A stretch of 51,866 nucleotides of DNA from an uncultured Bartonella sp. GTDB taxonomy: Bacteria > Pseudomonadota > Alphaproteobacteria > Rhizobiales > Rhizobiaceae. Shown one piece after another: positions 1-9,177 of this stretch. The notes below the pieces were generated by a model, which worked only from the letters and a program-made list of their open reading frames with translations, had not been told where the DNA came from and ran no database searches. Each line of letters begins with the position of its first letter. The first letter of the stretch is position 1. Made by a program: the position numbers and the translations under genes. The stretch lies in NCBI GenBank assembly GCA_946478665.1, contig CAMLCZ010000013.1:1-51866 (forward strand), read 5' to 3'.

Positions 1-78
1 GGCGGTCATATACTTGTAAATATTGCTGCTCACCATGAATTGTCGCCATTAAGTGTGATGTTATGCGGTCCTCTGTAG
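1..78 (+). CDS. C-terminal end of an unidentified protein (partial)
   Basis: The window opens in a reading frame that stays open for 25 codons and stops with TAG at 76-78. The visible tail is moderately hydrophobic (GGHILVNIAA then LSPLSVMLCGPL). It may be the end of a gene that begins before the window, but 25 codons are too few to assign a family and the frame could be open by chance. Confidence 0.3.
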   Translation, partial: GGHILVNIAAHHELSPLSVMLCGPL

Positions 79-250
79 AATGGAAAGAATAAATAACCTT
101 AATAAAATAATGAGCATACTAATTATATATCGCAATGCTTGATGGATTGTGTAATATCAAAATGGCCTCAGCTTTACGAGAAAAGCCTCAATGAAGTAAA
201 TCTGCATAATAAAAGGGCGCCAAGGAAATCATGCAATAAGCATCGAATGC

Positions 251-1081
251 CTATGATCTTATCGCTTGAATAACCACATCAATCGCTGCTGAATGCCTTA
301 TGGCAGATGGAATTACTACCCATACTTGGCGCTCAATAGAACGGAAGTCAGGGTAGGCGGGTATTAAGCAATTATCTTGCACCATAAAGTCAGGCAACAT
401 TGCGATACCGCCGCCTTCGGTAGCGGCTTGCATCTGTATCTCGATTGAATTGGACACAAAATTTAAATCTTTTTGTCCTGCCAATAACATCAACGCTTTT
501 TGTTGAGGGGCTGAAGACATTGCTTGAGTATAACCGATGAAATTATGATTTTCTTTAGGCGTGTTCGACAAATAGTCTTGCGAGGCATAAGGTCGGATAT
601 GAATTGTATCAATTTGGGAGATAATAAAATCGCCTTCTTCTGGTCGGCTAAGTCTTATGGCGATATCAGCTTCCCCTCTGTTCAAGGCTGCTAAATCTGT
701 ACTCCCTATAAGCTTAATTCTAAGATCAGGATATTCGTTTTGCAGCCGAACCAATGGTTGAACTAATTTATATGTAGCATATGCGGGAGGAGCGCTTATT
801 GTTACCGTATCTGAAATGGTTTTTCTGCCAGTCGAAAACAAATTGATTAGATTTATTTGAGCAGAAATATTGTCGGATAAGGAAGCCAACTTTTTTCCTT
901 CTCTGGTAAGACGCCACCTTTTACCACGCTTATCAACCAATGGTATAGCTAGTTCTATTTCTAGAGCTTCGATACGCCGTGAAACTGTCGCGTGTTCTAC
1001 TCCAAGATATTTCGCAGTCTTTGTAAGAGTTTCAAATTGCGCGAAATATAAAAAATATTTCAAATTTTCCCAATCAAACAA
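251..1081 (-). CDS. LysR-family transcriptional regulator
   Basis: A 276-residue LysR-type regulator. The N-terminal winged helix-turn-helix spans about residues 5-65 (LTKTAKYLGVEHATVSRRIEAL) and is followed by a periplasmic-binding-protein-like effector domain. The start is a TTG at 1081; an AAAGGGAA ribosome-binding sequence lies about 11 bases upstream and no nearby ATG fits. It is divergent from the quinone-reductase-like gene at 1169 across a gap of under 90 bp that holds an inverted repeat. This is the usual arrangement for a LysR protein that controls its neighbour and itself. The effector is unknown. The family call is secure; the target is inferred from position. Confidence 0.9.
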   Translation of the reverse strand: MFDWENLKYFLYFAQFETLTKTAKYLGVEHATVSRRIEALEIELAIPLVDKRGKRWRLTREGKKLASLSDNISAQINLINLFSTGRKTISDTVTISAPPAYATYKLVQPLVRLQNEYPDLRIKLIGSTDLAALNRGEADIAIRLSRPEEGDFIISQIDTIHIRPYASQDYLSNTPKENHNFIGYTQAMSSAPQQKALMLLAGQKDLNFVSNSIEIQMQAATEGGGIAMLPDFMVQDNCLIPAYPDFRSIERQVWVVIPSAIRHSAAIDVVIQAIRS

Positions 1082-1100
1082 TGATAAAAAATTCCCTTTA

Positions 1101-1131
1101 AATGATAAATTTTAGATAATTTACTATCATT
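1101..1131. promoter_or_regulatory. Inverted repeat AATGATA-N17-TATCATT, candidate LysR site
   Basis: Perfect 7-base arms at 1101-1107 and 1125-1131 lie in the short gap between the divergent LysR gene and the oxidoreductase. The position suits an operator shared by both promoters. The surrounding DNA is very AT-rich, so chance is possible. Confidence 0.4.
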
Positions 1132-1168
1132 TTATTTCATCCATATTCAAGCTAACTAGGAGATGACT

Positions 1169-2128
1169 ATGGATCGAGCATATTTTGTAAATGAATTTGG
1201 TGGCGCCGATAAATTGGTCGAAGCACCTTTAGCTATAACACCACCTAAAGCCCATGAAGTTCTTTTAAAGCAGACTGCTGTGGGGGTAAATTTTTTGGAC
1301 ATTTATCATCGTCAAGGATGCCATGATATAGCTTGTCCGTTCATTCCCGGAGTTGAAGGTATAGGCATCGTTGAAGAGATCGGTTCGCAAGTTAGAGACA
1401 TAGAGGTAGGAGATAGGATAGCCTACACCGCATATCAAGGAGGTTACGCGACGCGCAGAACTATTCCTGCATGGCGTGCTATCAAAATTCCTACGCAGTT
1501 TAGCGATGAAATTATATCTGCTAATCTCTTGCGAGTTTATACTGCGTATATGCTTTTAAAGCACATATATTCTGTAAAGCCTGGAAATAGCATATTACTT
1601 CATGCGGCCACTGGTGGCTTGGGAATGGTCTTGGCTCCATATGCAAAATCAATGGGAGCAAAGGTCATTGGAATTGTAGGACGTCATGAGAAAGTAGAAT
1701 TAGCTAAATCTATTGGTGTTGATACGGTTTTGGTTGGAAGAGGAAAAAATTTTACAGATGAAATTATGGCAGCAACAAATTGCAAAGGAGTTGACTATAT
1801 TGTTGATGGTATAGGTGGAAGCGCGTTTTATAATAATTTTTCTTATCTAAAGCGTTTCGGATTATTAGCAAATATAGGATGGATTGCAGGAGAAATTGAA
1901 CAACTAGAAATATCTAGAATGCAACAGGGTATGTTTGTCAGACCGAGTGTCATGAGTTTCTGTTCGAATCCTGACCTTTATCGAAAAGCCATTCCCGCTG
2001 TTTATGAAATCCTTGCCAACCATATCGTTAAAAACAAGCCAAATGTGTTTAGTTTTGACAGATTAAGAGACGCTCATATAGCATTAGAAAGTGGGGTAAC
2101 CACTGGGGGTATTGCTATAACCGTTTAA
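1169..2128 (+). CDS. Zinc-free MDR-family quinone oxidoreductase (NADPH:quinone reductase-like)
   Basis: About 319 residues of the medium-chain dehydrogenase/reductase superfamily, quinone oxidoreductase branch. The N-terminal GroES-like domain carries VNFLDIYHRQG and the PFIPGVEGIGIVEEIG segment typical of QorA proteins. A Rossmann NAD(P)H domain follows (LLHAATGGLGMVLAPYAKSMGA, about residues 145-170). The structural zinc cysteines of alcohol dehydrogenases are absent. ATGs occur at 1163 and 1169; the TAGGAG at 1157-1162 abuts the first and sits six bases before the second, so 1169 is preferred. It is divergent from the LysR gene, which probably controls it. The expected role is one-electron-sparing reduction of quinones or reactive carbonyls; the real substrate is unknown. 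Confidence 0.85.
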   Translation: MDRAYFVNEFGGADKLVEAPLAITPPKAHEVLLKQTAVGVNFLDIYHRQGCHDIACPFIPGVEGIGIVEEIGSQVRDIEVGDRIAYTAYQGGYATRRTIPAWRAIKIPTQFSDEIISANLLRVYTAYMLLKHIYSVKPGNSILLHAATGGLGMVLAPYAKSMGAKVIGIVGRHEKVELAKSIGVDTVLVGRGKNFTDEIMAATNCKGVDYIVDGIGGSAFYNNFSYLKRFGLLANIGWIAGEIEQLEISRMQQGMFVRPSVMSFCSNPDLYRKAIPAVYEILANHIVKNKPNVFSFDRLRDAHIALESGVTTGGIAITV

Positions 2129-2685
2129 TGCATTTGAGAAAATAAAACATCAACTGCTGTTATCCAATAAGCTAATGTTGGTCGCTGAATATGGCGGCCT
2201 TCGTAAGGTCTAGCGCGAGAACATTATATCTAATTATATAAATTCAAGACAGAATGCGGTTAATCAGATGAATATGTTAAAGAGAGACAAGTATTTGAGC
2301 TTTTCAGAATGCCTATAAGAGCTTTATATATTAAACATATTGAGGATGATTGATATTTCTGCTTTTCCCTTTTTAATGTGTAATTTGATAATAAAAGGGC
2401 TTTGTATTTTTTATTCGAAATAAGTTATTACTCAATTTCTATATTATTTAATAATTAAAATTATAAATAAAATATAAAATTATTTTTTAATTTAATAAAG
2501 AGTATTATAAAAATATTAATGTAAAAGCTTTTCGTATGTGTGATGAAGAAAATATATTTATTTATAAAATTTCATTAGATATATATTTAAAAATACGTTC
2601 ATAATTAATTTTTAACCAAATAAAGGTTTTAGGAATATATTTGTAGAATGCGTATATGACAAACATGGTCAAATGATTGTTTGGA
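2129..2685. other. AT-rich intergenic stretch without a recognisable gene
   Basis: About 560 bp between the oxidoreductase and the converging metallo-hydrolase gene. From about 2400 onward it is almost entirely A and T. I see no open frame with a ribosome-binding site, no RNA gene and no clear terminator. Confidence 0.6.
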
Positions 2686-3519
2686 TCACTCATTGGCTAA
2701 TGCATATCCTGTGCTGAGCCGTTTGATGAAATTAAATCCGTTTTGACCGAAATGCATTCCACCAACTAGAATATGATGAGAGTTGACCATATCCAGGATA
2801 TTTATGCGTGTTTCGGCTGCTAATTGTGGGTCATAATCAAAAGCAATTGAAACATTTGGTTTTAACAACTGGATTTGCGGAAAGTGAACAATATCCCCCC
2901 AAACCAAAAGTTCGTCATTTTTACCTTTAATTTTATAGCCGGTATGTCCTGGTGTGTGGCCTTTCAATGGTATAGCATGTATACTTGCAAGCACTTCACC
3001 TTTATCAATCAATTGAAGACGGTCTTGGTATAGATTAAAGGCTTTTCGCGCTAATAGAAAGTTACCTTTGGTACGGTCATTAGCAACTGAGAAAATTCTC
3101 TCGTCTTTTATGTAATTATATTCATCATTGCTTACCAATAATTCTGCACGCGAAAACACTGCGTTTCCTTGTGGGGTGATTAAGCCACCAATATGGTCGG
3201 GATGGGAATGTGTAAGCAGGATCGTATCAATATCTTCAGGCGCTATCCCCAATGCAGCTAGATTTTTTATGAGCTGTCCGCCTAAATTATTCAGTCCACC
3301 AATGCCGCTGTCTATCAGAATATTTTTCCCGTTCTTTTGTATCAAAAAGGTATTGATATGAATTGCATTTGGTTCTTTGATGCCGGCACTTCGTTGGATT
3401 TTTTCGCATTCGGCTATATCAATATTGGTTAGTAGCTCAAAACCAACTTGCATAGATCCATCACTGATTGCAGTGACCAAAACATCACCCAAGTCTTTGG
3501 TGGTAAATTTAGGTGTCAT
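2686..3519 (-). CDS. MBL-fold metallo-hydrolase
   Basis: A 277-residue metallo-beta-lactamase-fold hydrolase. The signature THSHPDHIGG (H104, H106, D108, H109) forms the dinuclear metal site. Further ligands are supplied by GHTPGHTG, WGDIVHFPQ and the late GGMHFG histidine. No signal peptide is seen, so it should be cytoplasmic. A GAGGAA ribosome-binding site precedes the ATG. It is the last gene of a three-gene minus-strand group with a tautomerase 11 bp upstream and a barrel-like protein before that. The composition of the group hints at catabolism or detoxification of a lactone or aromatic-type compound, but the substrate cannot be read from the sequence. Confidence 0.9.
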   Translation of the reverse strand: MTPKFTTKDLGDVLVTAISDGSMQVGFELLTNIDIAECEKIQRSAGIKEPNAIHINTFLIQKNGKNILIDSGIGGLNNLGGQLIKNLAALGIAPEDIDTILLTHSHPDHIGGLITPQGNAVFSRAELLVSNDEYNYIKDERIFSVANDRTKGNFLLARKAFNLYQDRLQLIDKGEVLASIHAIPLKGHTPGHTGYKIKGKNDELLVWGDIVHFPQIQLLKPNVSIAFDYDPQLAAETRINILDMVNSHHILVGGMHFGQNGFNFIKRLSTGYALANE

Positions 3520-3530
3520 TGTTTTATTCC

Positions 3531-3857
3531 TCAGTTTCTGGCGAAAATCTGTTCAGTGCCATAAAGGAAGCAACGTATTCTTGCGAAGATGCCGAAATAC
3601 TTGTTAATCAATATGTCAGCTTCAGACAGAAATTTGTTCAATACCTGTTGATTACGGAAATCTTCCTGTCTTAATTTGGCTTCAAAATAGACAGGTGTTC
3701 CGATGCTGATTTCACCGGTCAGGCAAGTGATATGGATATTGTTTTCCTTAGCCTTTAAAATTTCTTTGGTTATTTTGGCTAAAGATGCCGAGAATTGCAT
3801 AAAGTCATCATTACCTAAACGATGACCTGCCGAGGTATAAAGTGTGATGCTGGGCAT
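3531..3857 (-). CDS. Tautomerase/MIF-superfamily small protein
   Basis: A 108-residue protein beginning MPSITLY. A proline directly after the initiator methionine followed by a beta strand is the hallmark of the tautomerase superfamily (4-oxalocrotonate tautomerase, CHMI, MIF), in which Pro1 is the catalytic base. The length fits a CHMI/MIF-sized subunit rather than the 60-residue 4-OT type. The ribosome-binding site is weak. It lies 11 bp upstream of the MBL hydrolase on the same strand and is probably cotranscribed with it. Family-level similarity is judged from the N-terminus and overall pattern; the reaction is unknown. Confidence 0.65.
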   Translation of the reverse strand: MPSITLYTSAGHRLGNDDFMQFSASLAKITKEILKAKENNIHITCLTGEISIGTPVYFEAKLRQEDFRNQQVLNKFLSEADILINKYFGIFARIRCFLYGTEQIFARN

Positions 3858-3906
3858 TTAGAAAACTACTCTTGATGTAAAGTTCATAAAGACCGTATGA
3901 ACGCGA

Positions 3907-4407
3907 TTATCGATGATTTTTTAGTTGTTTGGTAAGTGGCTTATATTTGGTGATTATTTCATCATTAAAGTGAGGCATATCGCTGCCGATCCACATCCAT
4001 TTTTCCAAGGGATCTTTATCCAAAGCTATGGCTTTAGAATGATAAAAGGTCTGACACAAATTTTCCGGCCTTATATGTGAGACGTATAAGAAAGAGCCCT
4101 GTGTGACCTCAGGAAAAAGATCGGGATTATCATAAACATTTCGATGCCAATGAGAGATTTGGTTTTGCCATTTGGCGAAGCTGCCGCCACCTTTCTGACG
4201 ATATTCATTACCAGATAGGATCGCTGGATTTTCAATTGTATGAATTGCTAAATAGCGAGGAGCATTTGATGATATCGCTTCTAATCTTTGCGATGTAATG
4301 AAACCGGTAACAGAGATTAACGCAGGTAATTTTTCAAGACTGTAAAACTCGTTCCAGTCTTGTTCTGTGTTCGGATCATCATAATTGCATTCTACGATGT
4401 AAATCAT
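3907..4407 (-). CDS. Unidentified protein, possibly a dimeric alpha/beta-barrel type
   Basis: About 166 residues, starting MIYIVECNYDDP. The beginning is a beta strand followed by EQDWNEFYSLEKLPALISVTGF, a pattern resembling dimeric alpha/beta-barrel (EthD/ABM-like) proteins, in which a W..FY...L..L..V.GF helix packs on the sheet. ATGs occur at 4413 and 4407. The AAAGG lies four bases before the first and ten before the second, so the second is taken. It is the first gene of the minus-strand group with the tautomerase and MBL hydrolase and is divergent from a LysR gene. No signal peptide, membrane segment or catalytic motif is evident. The fold is a guess. Confidence 0.6.
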   Translation of the reverse strand: MIYIVECNYDDPNTEQDWNEFYSLEKLPALISVTGFITSQRLEAISSNAPRYLAIHTIENPAILSGNEYRQKGGGSFAKWQNQISHWHRNVYDNPDLFPEVTQGSFLYVSHIRPENLCQTFYHSKAIALDKDPLEKWMWIGSDMPHFNDEIITKYKPLTKQLKNHR

Positions 4408-4410
4408 GAA

Positions 4411-4490
4411 CATAATACCTTTTTATTGATATTATGTAATCGTACTGATTGTTTTAATGAAAATATAACGATAATTCTTCATGCTATAAT
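4411..4490. promoter_or_regulatory. Divergent promoter region with inverted repeat and an extended -10
   Basis: CATAAT at 4411-4416 and ATTATG at 4431-4436 form an inverted repeat next to the minus-strand operon start. TGCTATAAT (TATAAT at 4485-4490) is an extended -10 box for the plus-strand LysR gene. Transcription from it would begin near 4497. An ATG at 4502 would then be almost leaderless, which supports the later start at 4523. Confidence 0.4.
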
Positions 4491-4522
4491 GATGTTTTGT
4501 AATGATATTGCATGGTTTGAAA

Positions 4523-5404
4523 ATGAGAAGAAAAATTCCTTCAACATCGGGTTTGATTGCTTTTGAGGTTGCTGCGCGTCATGGAAGTTTTGCCAAAGCG
4601 GCAAGTGAACTGGCATTAACTGAAAGTGCTATCAGTAGGCAAATTTCTCGATTAGAAGAATTTTTGGGTAAACCGCTTTTTGAAAGAGTTGGAAATAAAG
4701 TGCTTTTGACAAGTAGTGGGGCAGATTACGCCTGTAAAGTTGGTGAAATACTTCAAAGATTGGAACGAGACAGTATGAATTTTATGTCCACCGATCCATC
4801 TGATACTGTGTTGGATATCGCTGTTTTACCAAGTTTTTCGATTTATTGGCTTATACCTCGACTAGCTGATTTTTATAAAAAACATCCCAATGTAACCTTA
4901 AATATCTCACAGCAAATGACGCCGGTTTCATTTGAAACAAGTGGGTTTGATGCGGCTATTCATTATGATAACCCTACATGGCTTGACGTGCATAAAGTAA
5001 ATTTTTTGCAGGAAGTTTTGATACCTGTCTGTCATCCATCTCTCGTGAAGAATATCACGGGCGACATTAAGAAAAAATTGGATGATTTGCCACGTTTTTT
5101 AAGACAGCAAAATCCAAATGCTTGGAGGGATTATTGTATTGAAAATGAGATCTCGATAACCAATCCTAATTTGGGTATCTATTATGATTTGCATTCCATG
5201 CAGATTGAGGCCGCTTTAAACGCTCTTGGTGTCGCCTTAGTACCATATGTTTATGTAAAAAAATATCTTGAAACCGGAGCTCTTGTTGCGCCTTGGCCAA
5301 AAGGCAAAAGCATAGCAAAAAAGTTTTGCCTTTTTTATTCTGATCGCGCTAACCATAAAAACAGCGTCATAAGATTATTTTCCGATTGGTTGTTAAGTCA
5401 GTAG
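4523..5404 (+). CDS. LysR-family transcriptional regulator (GcvA-like)
   Basis: About 293 residues. MRRKIPSTSGLIAFEVAARHGS followed by FAKAASELALTESAISRQISRLEEFLGKPLFERVG is a classic LysR helix-turn-helix of the GcvA/AmpR-like branch, followed by a substrate-binding domain. An in-frame ATG at 4502 adds MILHGLK, but family members begin at the residues encoded from 4523, and the predicted promoter favours the shorter form. It is divergent from the tautomerase/MBL operon and is probably its regulator. The call rests on the HTH; the inducer is unknown. Confidence 0.9.
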   Translation: MRRKIPSTSGLIAFEVAARHGSFAKAASELALTESAISRQISRLEEFLGKPLFERVGNKVLLTSSGADYACKVGEILQRLERDSMNFMSTDPSDTVLDIAVLPSFSIYWLIPRLADFYKKHPNVTLNISQQMTPVSFETSGFDAAIHYDNPTWLDVHKVNFLQEVLIPVCHPSLVKNITGDIKKKLDDLPRFLRQQNPNAWRDYCIENEISITNPNLGIYYDLHSMQIEAALNALGVALVPYVYVKKYLETGALVAPWPKGKSIAKKFCLFYSDRANHKNSVIRLFSDWLLSQ

Positions 5405-6400
5405 CGTATAAAAGTTCATAATAAGCATCCGCTTGTTGAGGTGAAATATTCCATAATTCAACTCATTTTATGCAGATAGAATTGTCAAAATTATCTAACA
5501 TCATTGCTCAAGATTTGTGTAATGTGATTGTACTTTAGTCGCATAGATGCTGCATAGGATTTGAAACGCGCGATGCTTTCTGTCTCGATTGCTTTCGATT
5601 GTTATAATCTGAAAACTGTTTGATGGCTTATTTATGCGTAACTGGACATTGTTTCCATGGATTACTTTCAACGCTATATGCAAAACGCAAAATTGGAACA
5701 TAAAATATATCAGTCAAGACAATACAATAATAGCCGACAGCGCTACCGCTTTTATTTTACCATCATCAGATGATGTAGAACATGAACACATCTTCGTTAG
5801 GCTGATAAGTTTGTTTACTTGATTACTACTATGCTAATATATGCGTTGATGCATGAACTGATGCTGGCGTATAACGGTAACCAGCGAGACTGAACAGAAA
5901 GAAGAATACAATAAGCAGAGTTAAATGATGTTGTCATCATCTAACTTAGAATTTCGGATTAGAACCATGTATTTCCGCGCAGATCGATTACGTTGTCATA
6001 TTTAAGTCTGCTCAATTGCGGACTCTGGCTCGTGCGCGGTTAGTCAGTACTGTATCTTTCGTTTATTTCTGCAATATATTTAAGGCGGTTAATTCCGCTT
6101 AAGAATGATACAAAACATGAATTATATAGTGGTTCCTCGTTTTTTGTGATTTTAACGATATTTATTTCATAAATTCAATCTTTTTATGTATTCATAATGA
6201 ATATATTAAATATATAATATTCATGACTATTATATTGATTATAAGATAATTTTTTAAGGTAAGAAAACACTTTGAATATAAATTAAATTCTTTCAGAATT
6301 AAAGGAAACTGTATTGGCAGTCATATTTCTTGAGTTTTTGATATTTACGTACGCGAAATGATTGGTATTGCAATTTTAACTGATTTCTAGTGGGGATATA
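5405..6400. other. 1-kb gene-poor region with small hairpins
   Basis: No convincing gene is visible. Notable structures are a 12-position stem with one mismatch at 5919-5946 (AGTTA.ATGATG / CATCAT.TAACT, loop TTGT) and a hairpin at 6080-6102 (TTAAGGCGG / CCGCTTAA). Small open frames at 5501-5701, 5634-5822 and 5950-6102 lack ribosome-binding sites and recognisable sequence. It may be eroded former coding DNA, but I cannot identify the source. Confidence 0.5.
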
Positions 6401-7846
6401 ATGCATTTTTTACCTCCTGAACATGAAGTAGATCTTTATAAAGAAGGTTTTGGCGAGGACGACTTGCTGGAGCGGGCAAGTTTTGGGAAATCGCTATCGA
6501 ACTTTGTTGAAAAAGTTGAAGATCCACTTGTTATTGCAATTGATGGAGAATGGGGACAAGGAAAAAGCTTCTTTTTGAAACGCTGGGTTGGTGCGCATAC
6601 CTTGCAGAATAATGGTAAGGCAACAATGGTATATTTTGATGCCTTTGCGCATGATTATTTGGATGATCCGCTTATTGCTTTGGTGGGTGTGGTAACAGAT
6701 AGACTAACTGAGTTATCCCGCGAGACCAAAAGTGTTTCAGAGAAAGTTCAAGGTAGGTGGAAGTTTGTCCAAAGAACAACGATAAAATTAGCCAAAAAAC
6801 TGCCGAATATTGGAATTTCTGCTGTTGGTGCAGGCTTATCTGTTGCGACGGGCGGTTTGTCTGATGCCGGAAAAAAAGTCTCTGATGCGATTATTGATTC
6901 CGCATCAGATGAAGGCAAAAAGTTGTTAGATGAATACTGGAAAAGTGAGGATAGTAAGCGTAATGCGATGAAAGAATTTCGTGATATGCTTAAAGCCTTT
7001 GTTGAAGCCAATAGGGTTGAAAATAAACAAGGAGAAGAGACTAATTCTCTTATTATTGTAATAGATGAATTGGATAGATGCCGACCAGATTATGCGCTTT
7101 CTGTTTTAGAAATCATAAAACATTTGTTTAACGTCAATGGTGTTCAATTCATTCTTGGTGTAAATTTGGAAGCATTAGGGCATAGCGTATCGAAACGGTA
7201 TGGAGAGAAAATCGATTCAGAAAGATATCTTCGGCGGTTTGTAAATATAATATTTGAATTACCCACCAATACAAATAACTCAACGAGTACGGCTGCAGTC
7301 GTTGAGTATGCCGAGAAAATTTGCCAATTAATGAAAGTGACTAAAAACTTAGGTGCAGCTTTATGTGAAGAAATTGAGTTGGCTGCGAGCAGCAATAAAA
7401 TACAAGTAAGAGATGTTGGGACTATTTTTTCGCGTGCTGCATTGGTACCTGCTGGTGACCTTCGTATGATTTCACCAGCATATTCCGACGTGATTGCGTG
7501 TTTATTGGTATCTTCTATTGTAAATAAATTTGTATATAAAAAGTTTTTGAACGGAAATATTACAGAAAAAGAATTATTAGAATACTATGATTCCAGCGAA
7601 AATAATTTTAAATATATGATAAATTCTGAGGAAAAAGGTATTAGTAAAGAAAAAATCAATCATATACATATTAGATGCTTAGAAAAAAGGGTAGAAATAT
7701 GGAATTATATTTCCACAAATGGAGAGTTAAAACCTGATAGTTTTGAGGATATTTATAAAAATTTTTATAATTACAGAGGAGATGTAAAATATATTCCACA
7801 AAAAGTCTATAAAAATTATTTAAATTTAGTTCATCTTGCCAAGTAA
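6401..7846 (+). CDS. KAP-family P-loop NTPase
   Basis: A 481-residue P-loop NTPase of the KAP family. Walker A is GEWGQGKS (residues 49-56) and the following F-L-K-R-W helix is typical. Walker B is LIIVIDELDRCRPD (about 217-230), the KAP signature DELDRC, followed by VQFILGVNLEAL. Between the two motifs lies a glycine/alanine-rich weakly hydrophobic segment (about 134-155) at the position where many KAP proteins carry inserted membrane helices. The C-terminal quarter is very AT-rich and lysine/asparagine/tyrosine-rich. A GTGGGGA ribosome-binding site precedes the ATG. It stands alone between long non-coding stretches. KAP ATPases are known from phage-defence and membrane-associated systems; no partner is visible here, so the role is open. 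Confidence 0.9.
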   Translation: MHFLPPEHEVDLYKEGFGEDDLLERASFGKSLSNFVEKVEDPLVIAIDGEWGQGKSFFLKRWVGAHTLQNNGKATMVYFDAFAHDYLDDPLIALVGVVTDRLTELSRETKSVSEKVQGRWKFVQRTTIKLAKKLPNIGISAVGAGLSVATGGLSDAGKKVSDAIIDSASDEGKKLLDEYWKSEDSKRNAMKEFRDMLKAFVEANRVENKQGEETNSLIIVIDELDRCRPDYALSVLEIIKHLFNVNGVQFILGVNLEALGHSVSKRYGEKIDSERYLRRFVNIIFELPTNTNNSTSTAAVVEYAEKICQLMKVTKNLGAALCEEIELAASSNKIQVRDVGTIFSRAALVPAGDLRMISPAYSDVIACLLVSSIVNKFVYKKFLNGNITEKELLEYYDSSENNFKYMINSEEKGISKEKINHIHIRCLEKRVEIWNYISTNGELKPDSFEDIYKNFYNYRGDVKYIPQKVYKNYLNLVHLAK

Positions 7847-8301
7847 GATTAGGACTGCTTACAACAGTAGCAGCCCTCTATAATCGTTATTCATCCAATC
7901 ATTAGAACGCAGCTCGATAGAAGATCAATTCAGGGGGGCGACGTGAAGAGGAGCTCCGTAAGGGTTGGTCTTTGCGGGTTGTTATGAATATGCGGTTGTT
8001 TCTGCTTTTTATCTCATACGGCACAAGGATACCCAGCGGCTTCTGTCTAAAGCACTTAACATTTAGAGATTCACATTGTTGCTCATTATCTTTAAGAGTG
8101 AGAATTTTGATGCATTTGGGAGAGATACAAGTTTAGTAATAGGCGAGTGATGGCTGTGATTAGCAGCTAAAGCTAAATGCAGAAAACTTCAGATTGATGA
8201 TATTATTCTACAATATAGTATAAAGCGTTAGCCTGATATTAATGGTTTTTAGGGAAAAGTTATTTACGTGTTTTGGCGATGAAGGCTATAAGAGGTTTTG
8301 C
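7847..8301. other. Intergenic stretch
   Basis: Between the KAP gene and the ClbS-like gene. A short hairpin (CTGCT / AGCAG, about 7857-7875) follows the KAP stop without a T-run. An open frame extends the ClbS-like gene upstream to 8242 but lacks a good ribosome-binding site. I see nothing else that can be supported. Confidence 0.5.
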
Positions 8302-8805
8302 ATGTCTATACCACAAAACAAAGACGAGTTGTTAAGTGCTATTGATAAAACTTTTTCGAAGCTTTTTGAAGATTTAAAAACGGTGCCAGCAGACATCACA
8401 AATCTACCCAAAATGGAAGGTCATGCAAAAGGTACAGAAATGAGCGTGTCTGATCTAGCCGCTTATCTTATTGGTTGGAATGTGCTGGTTCTTAAATGGT
8501 TGGATCATGATAAAAAAGGTTTACCAATAGATTTTCCTGAGACTGGTTTCAAATGGAATGAGTTAGGAAAACTCGCCAATAAATTTTATGACGATTATAA
8601 AAATATCCCGTTTCAAAATCTTTTGCAGCAGTTGCAAACTGCCAAAGATGAAATAGTTGAAGAGATCATTTCGCGAAGTAATGAAAGTCTTTATGAAAAA
8701 GAATGGTGTGGCAAATGGACCATGGGGCGTATGATCCAATTAAATACATCGTCACCCTATAGTAATGCACGTAATCGTTTGCGAAAATGGCTTAAAATAC
8801 TATAA
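8302..8805 (+). CDS. ClbS/DfsB-family four-helix-bundle protein
   Basis: A 167-residue protein beginning MSIPQNKDELLSAID. The sequence closely follows the ClbS/DfsB family: EGHAKGTEMSVSDLAAYLIGW, then DFPETGFKWNELG, YEKEW.GKWTMGRMIQ.NTSSPY and ARNRLRKWLK at the end. ClbS of colibactin producers is a cyclopropane hydrolase that protects the cell from its own genotoxin. Chromosomal homologues in other bacteria are widespread and mostly uncharacterised. The start at 8302 matches the family's usual N-terminus and length and has AAGAGG eight bases upstream, so the upstream extension is rejected. It is an orphan in an AT-rich region with no biosynthetic genes nearby, so a general detoxification or DNA-protection role is only an inference. 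Confidence 0.88.
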   Translation: MSIPQNKDELLSAIDKTFSKLFEDLKTVPADITNLPKMEGHAKGTEMSVSDLAAYLIGWNVLVLKWLDHDKKGLPIDFPETGFKWNELGKLANKFYDDYKNIPFQNLLQQLQTAKDEIVEEIISRSNESLYEKEWCGKWTMGRMIQLNTSSPYSNARNRLRKWLKIL

Positions 8806-9177
8806 TTTAGAATGTTTTATTTTATATTTTTTAAATTTATATTTATATTTTAATAACTAATTTAATCGTTAAGTTTGATAAACATATATAAGGATAGTTT
8901 GTCGCATAAGAATATATATTTTAATAACTTATATGTTCGATCATTAAGTTTTTAAAAATTTTATTTTTTTGCAAGACTGGTCAATGATTTAAAATATTCA
9001 AACGATTTAAATATAAAAATTCGCGTTATTGGCTGCTATTTAGAATAAGTCAAATTTCATCAATTAGATGTGTATAGTAATTTATAATTATTCTAGTTAT
9101 GAAAAGTTAGATTTGTATCTTTTAAAATTGGGTGATGCAGGTCTGATATTGATAAAATAGCGGAAAGGATGAAATCT
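8806..9177. other. AT-rich promoter-proximal gap
   Basis: About 370 bp, extremely AT-rich, upstream of the dehydrogenase operon. It should hold the operon promoter, but I cannot single out a convincing -35/-10 pair, and no gene is visible. Confidence 0.45.

Noticed and set aside
870..1115. Plus-strand frame opposite the LysR gene
   Set aside because: Shadow of the LysR coding sequence; no independent signals.
5488..5540. Similarity to 47686-47730 (shared ATTGCTCAAGA...TTTGTG), possible remains of one transposase
   Set aside because: The shared stretch is short and interrupted by stops in both places; no terminal repeats or target duplications are visible.
5950..6102. Open frame ending near a hairpin
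   Set aside because: No start codon with a ribosome-binding site and no recognisable sequence; about 50 codons can stay open by chance.
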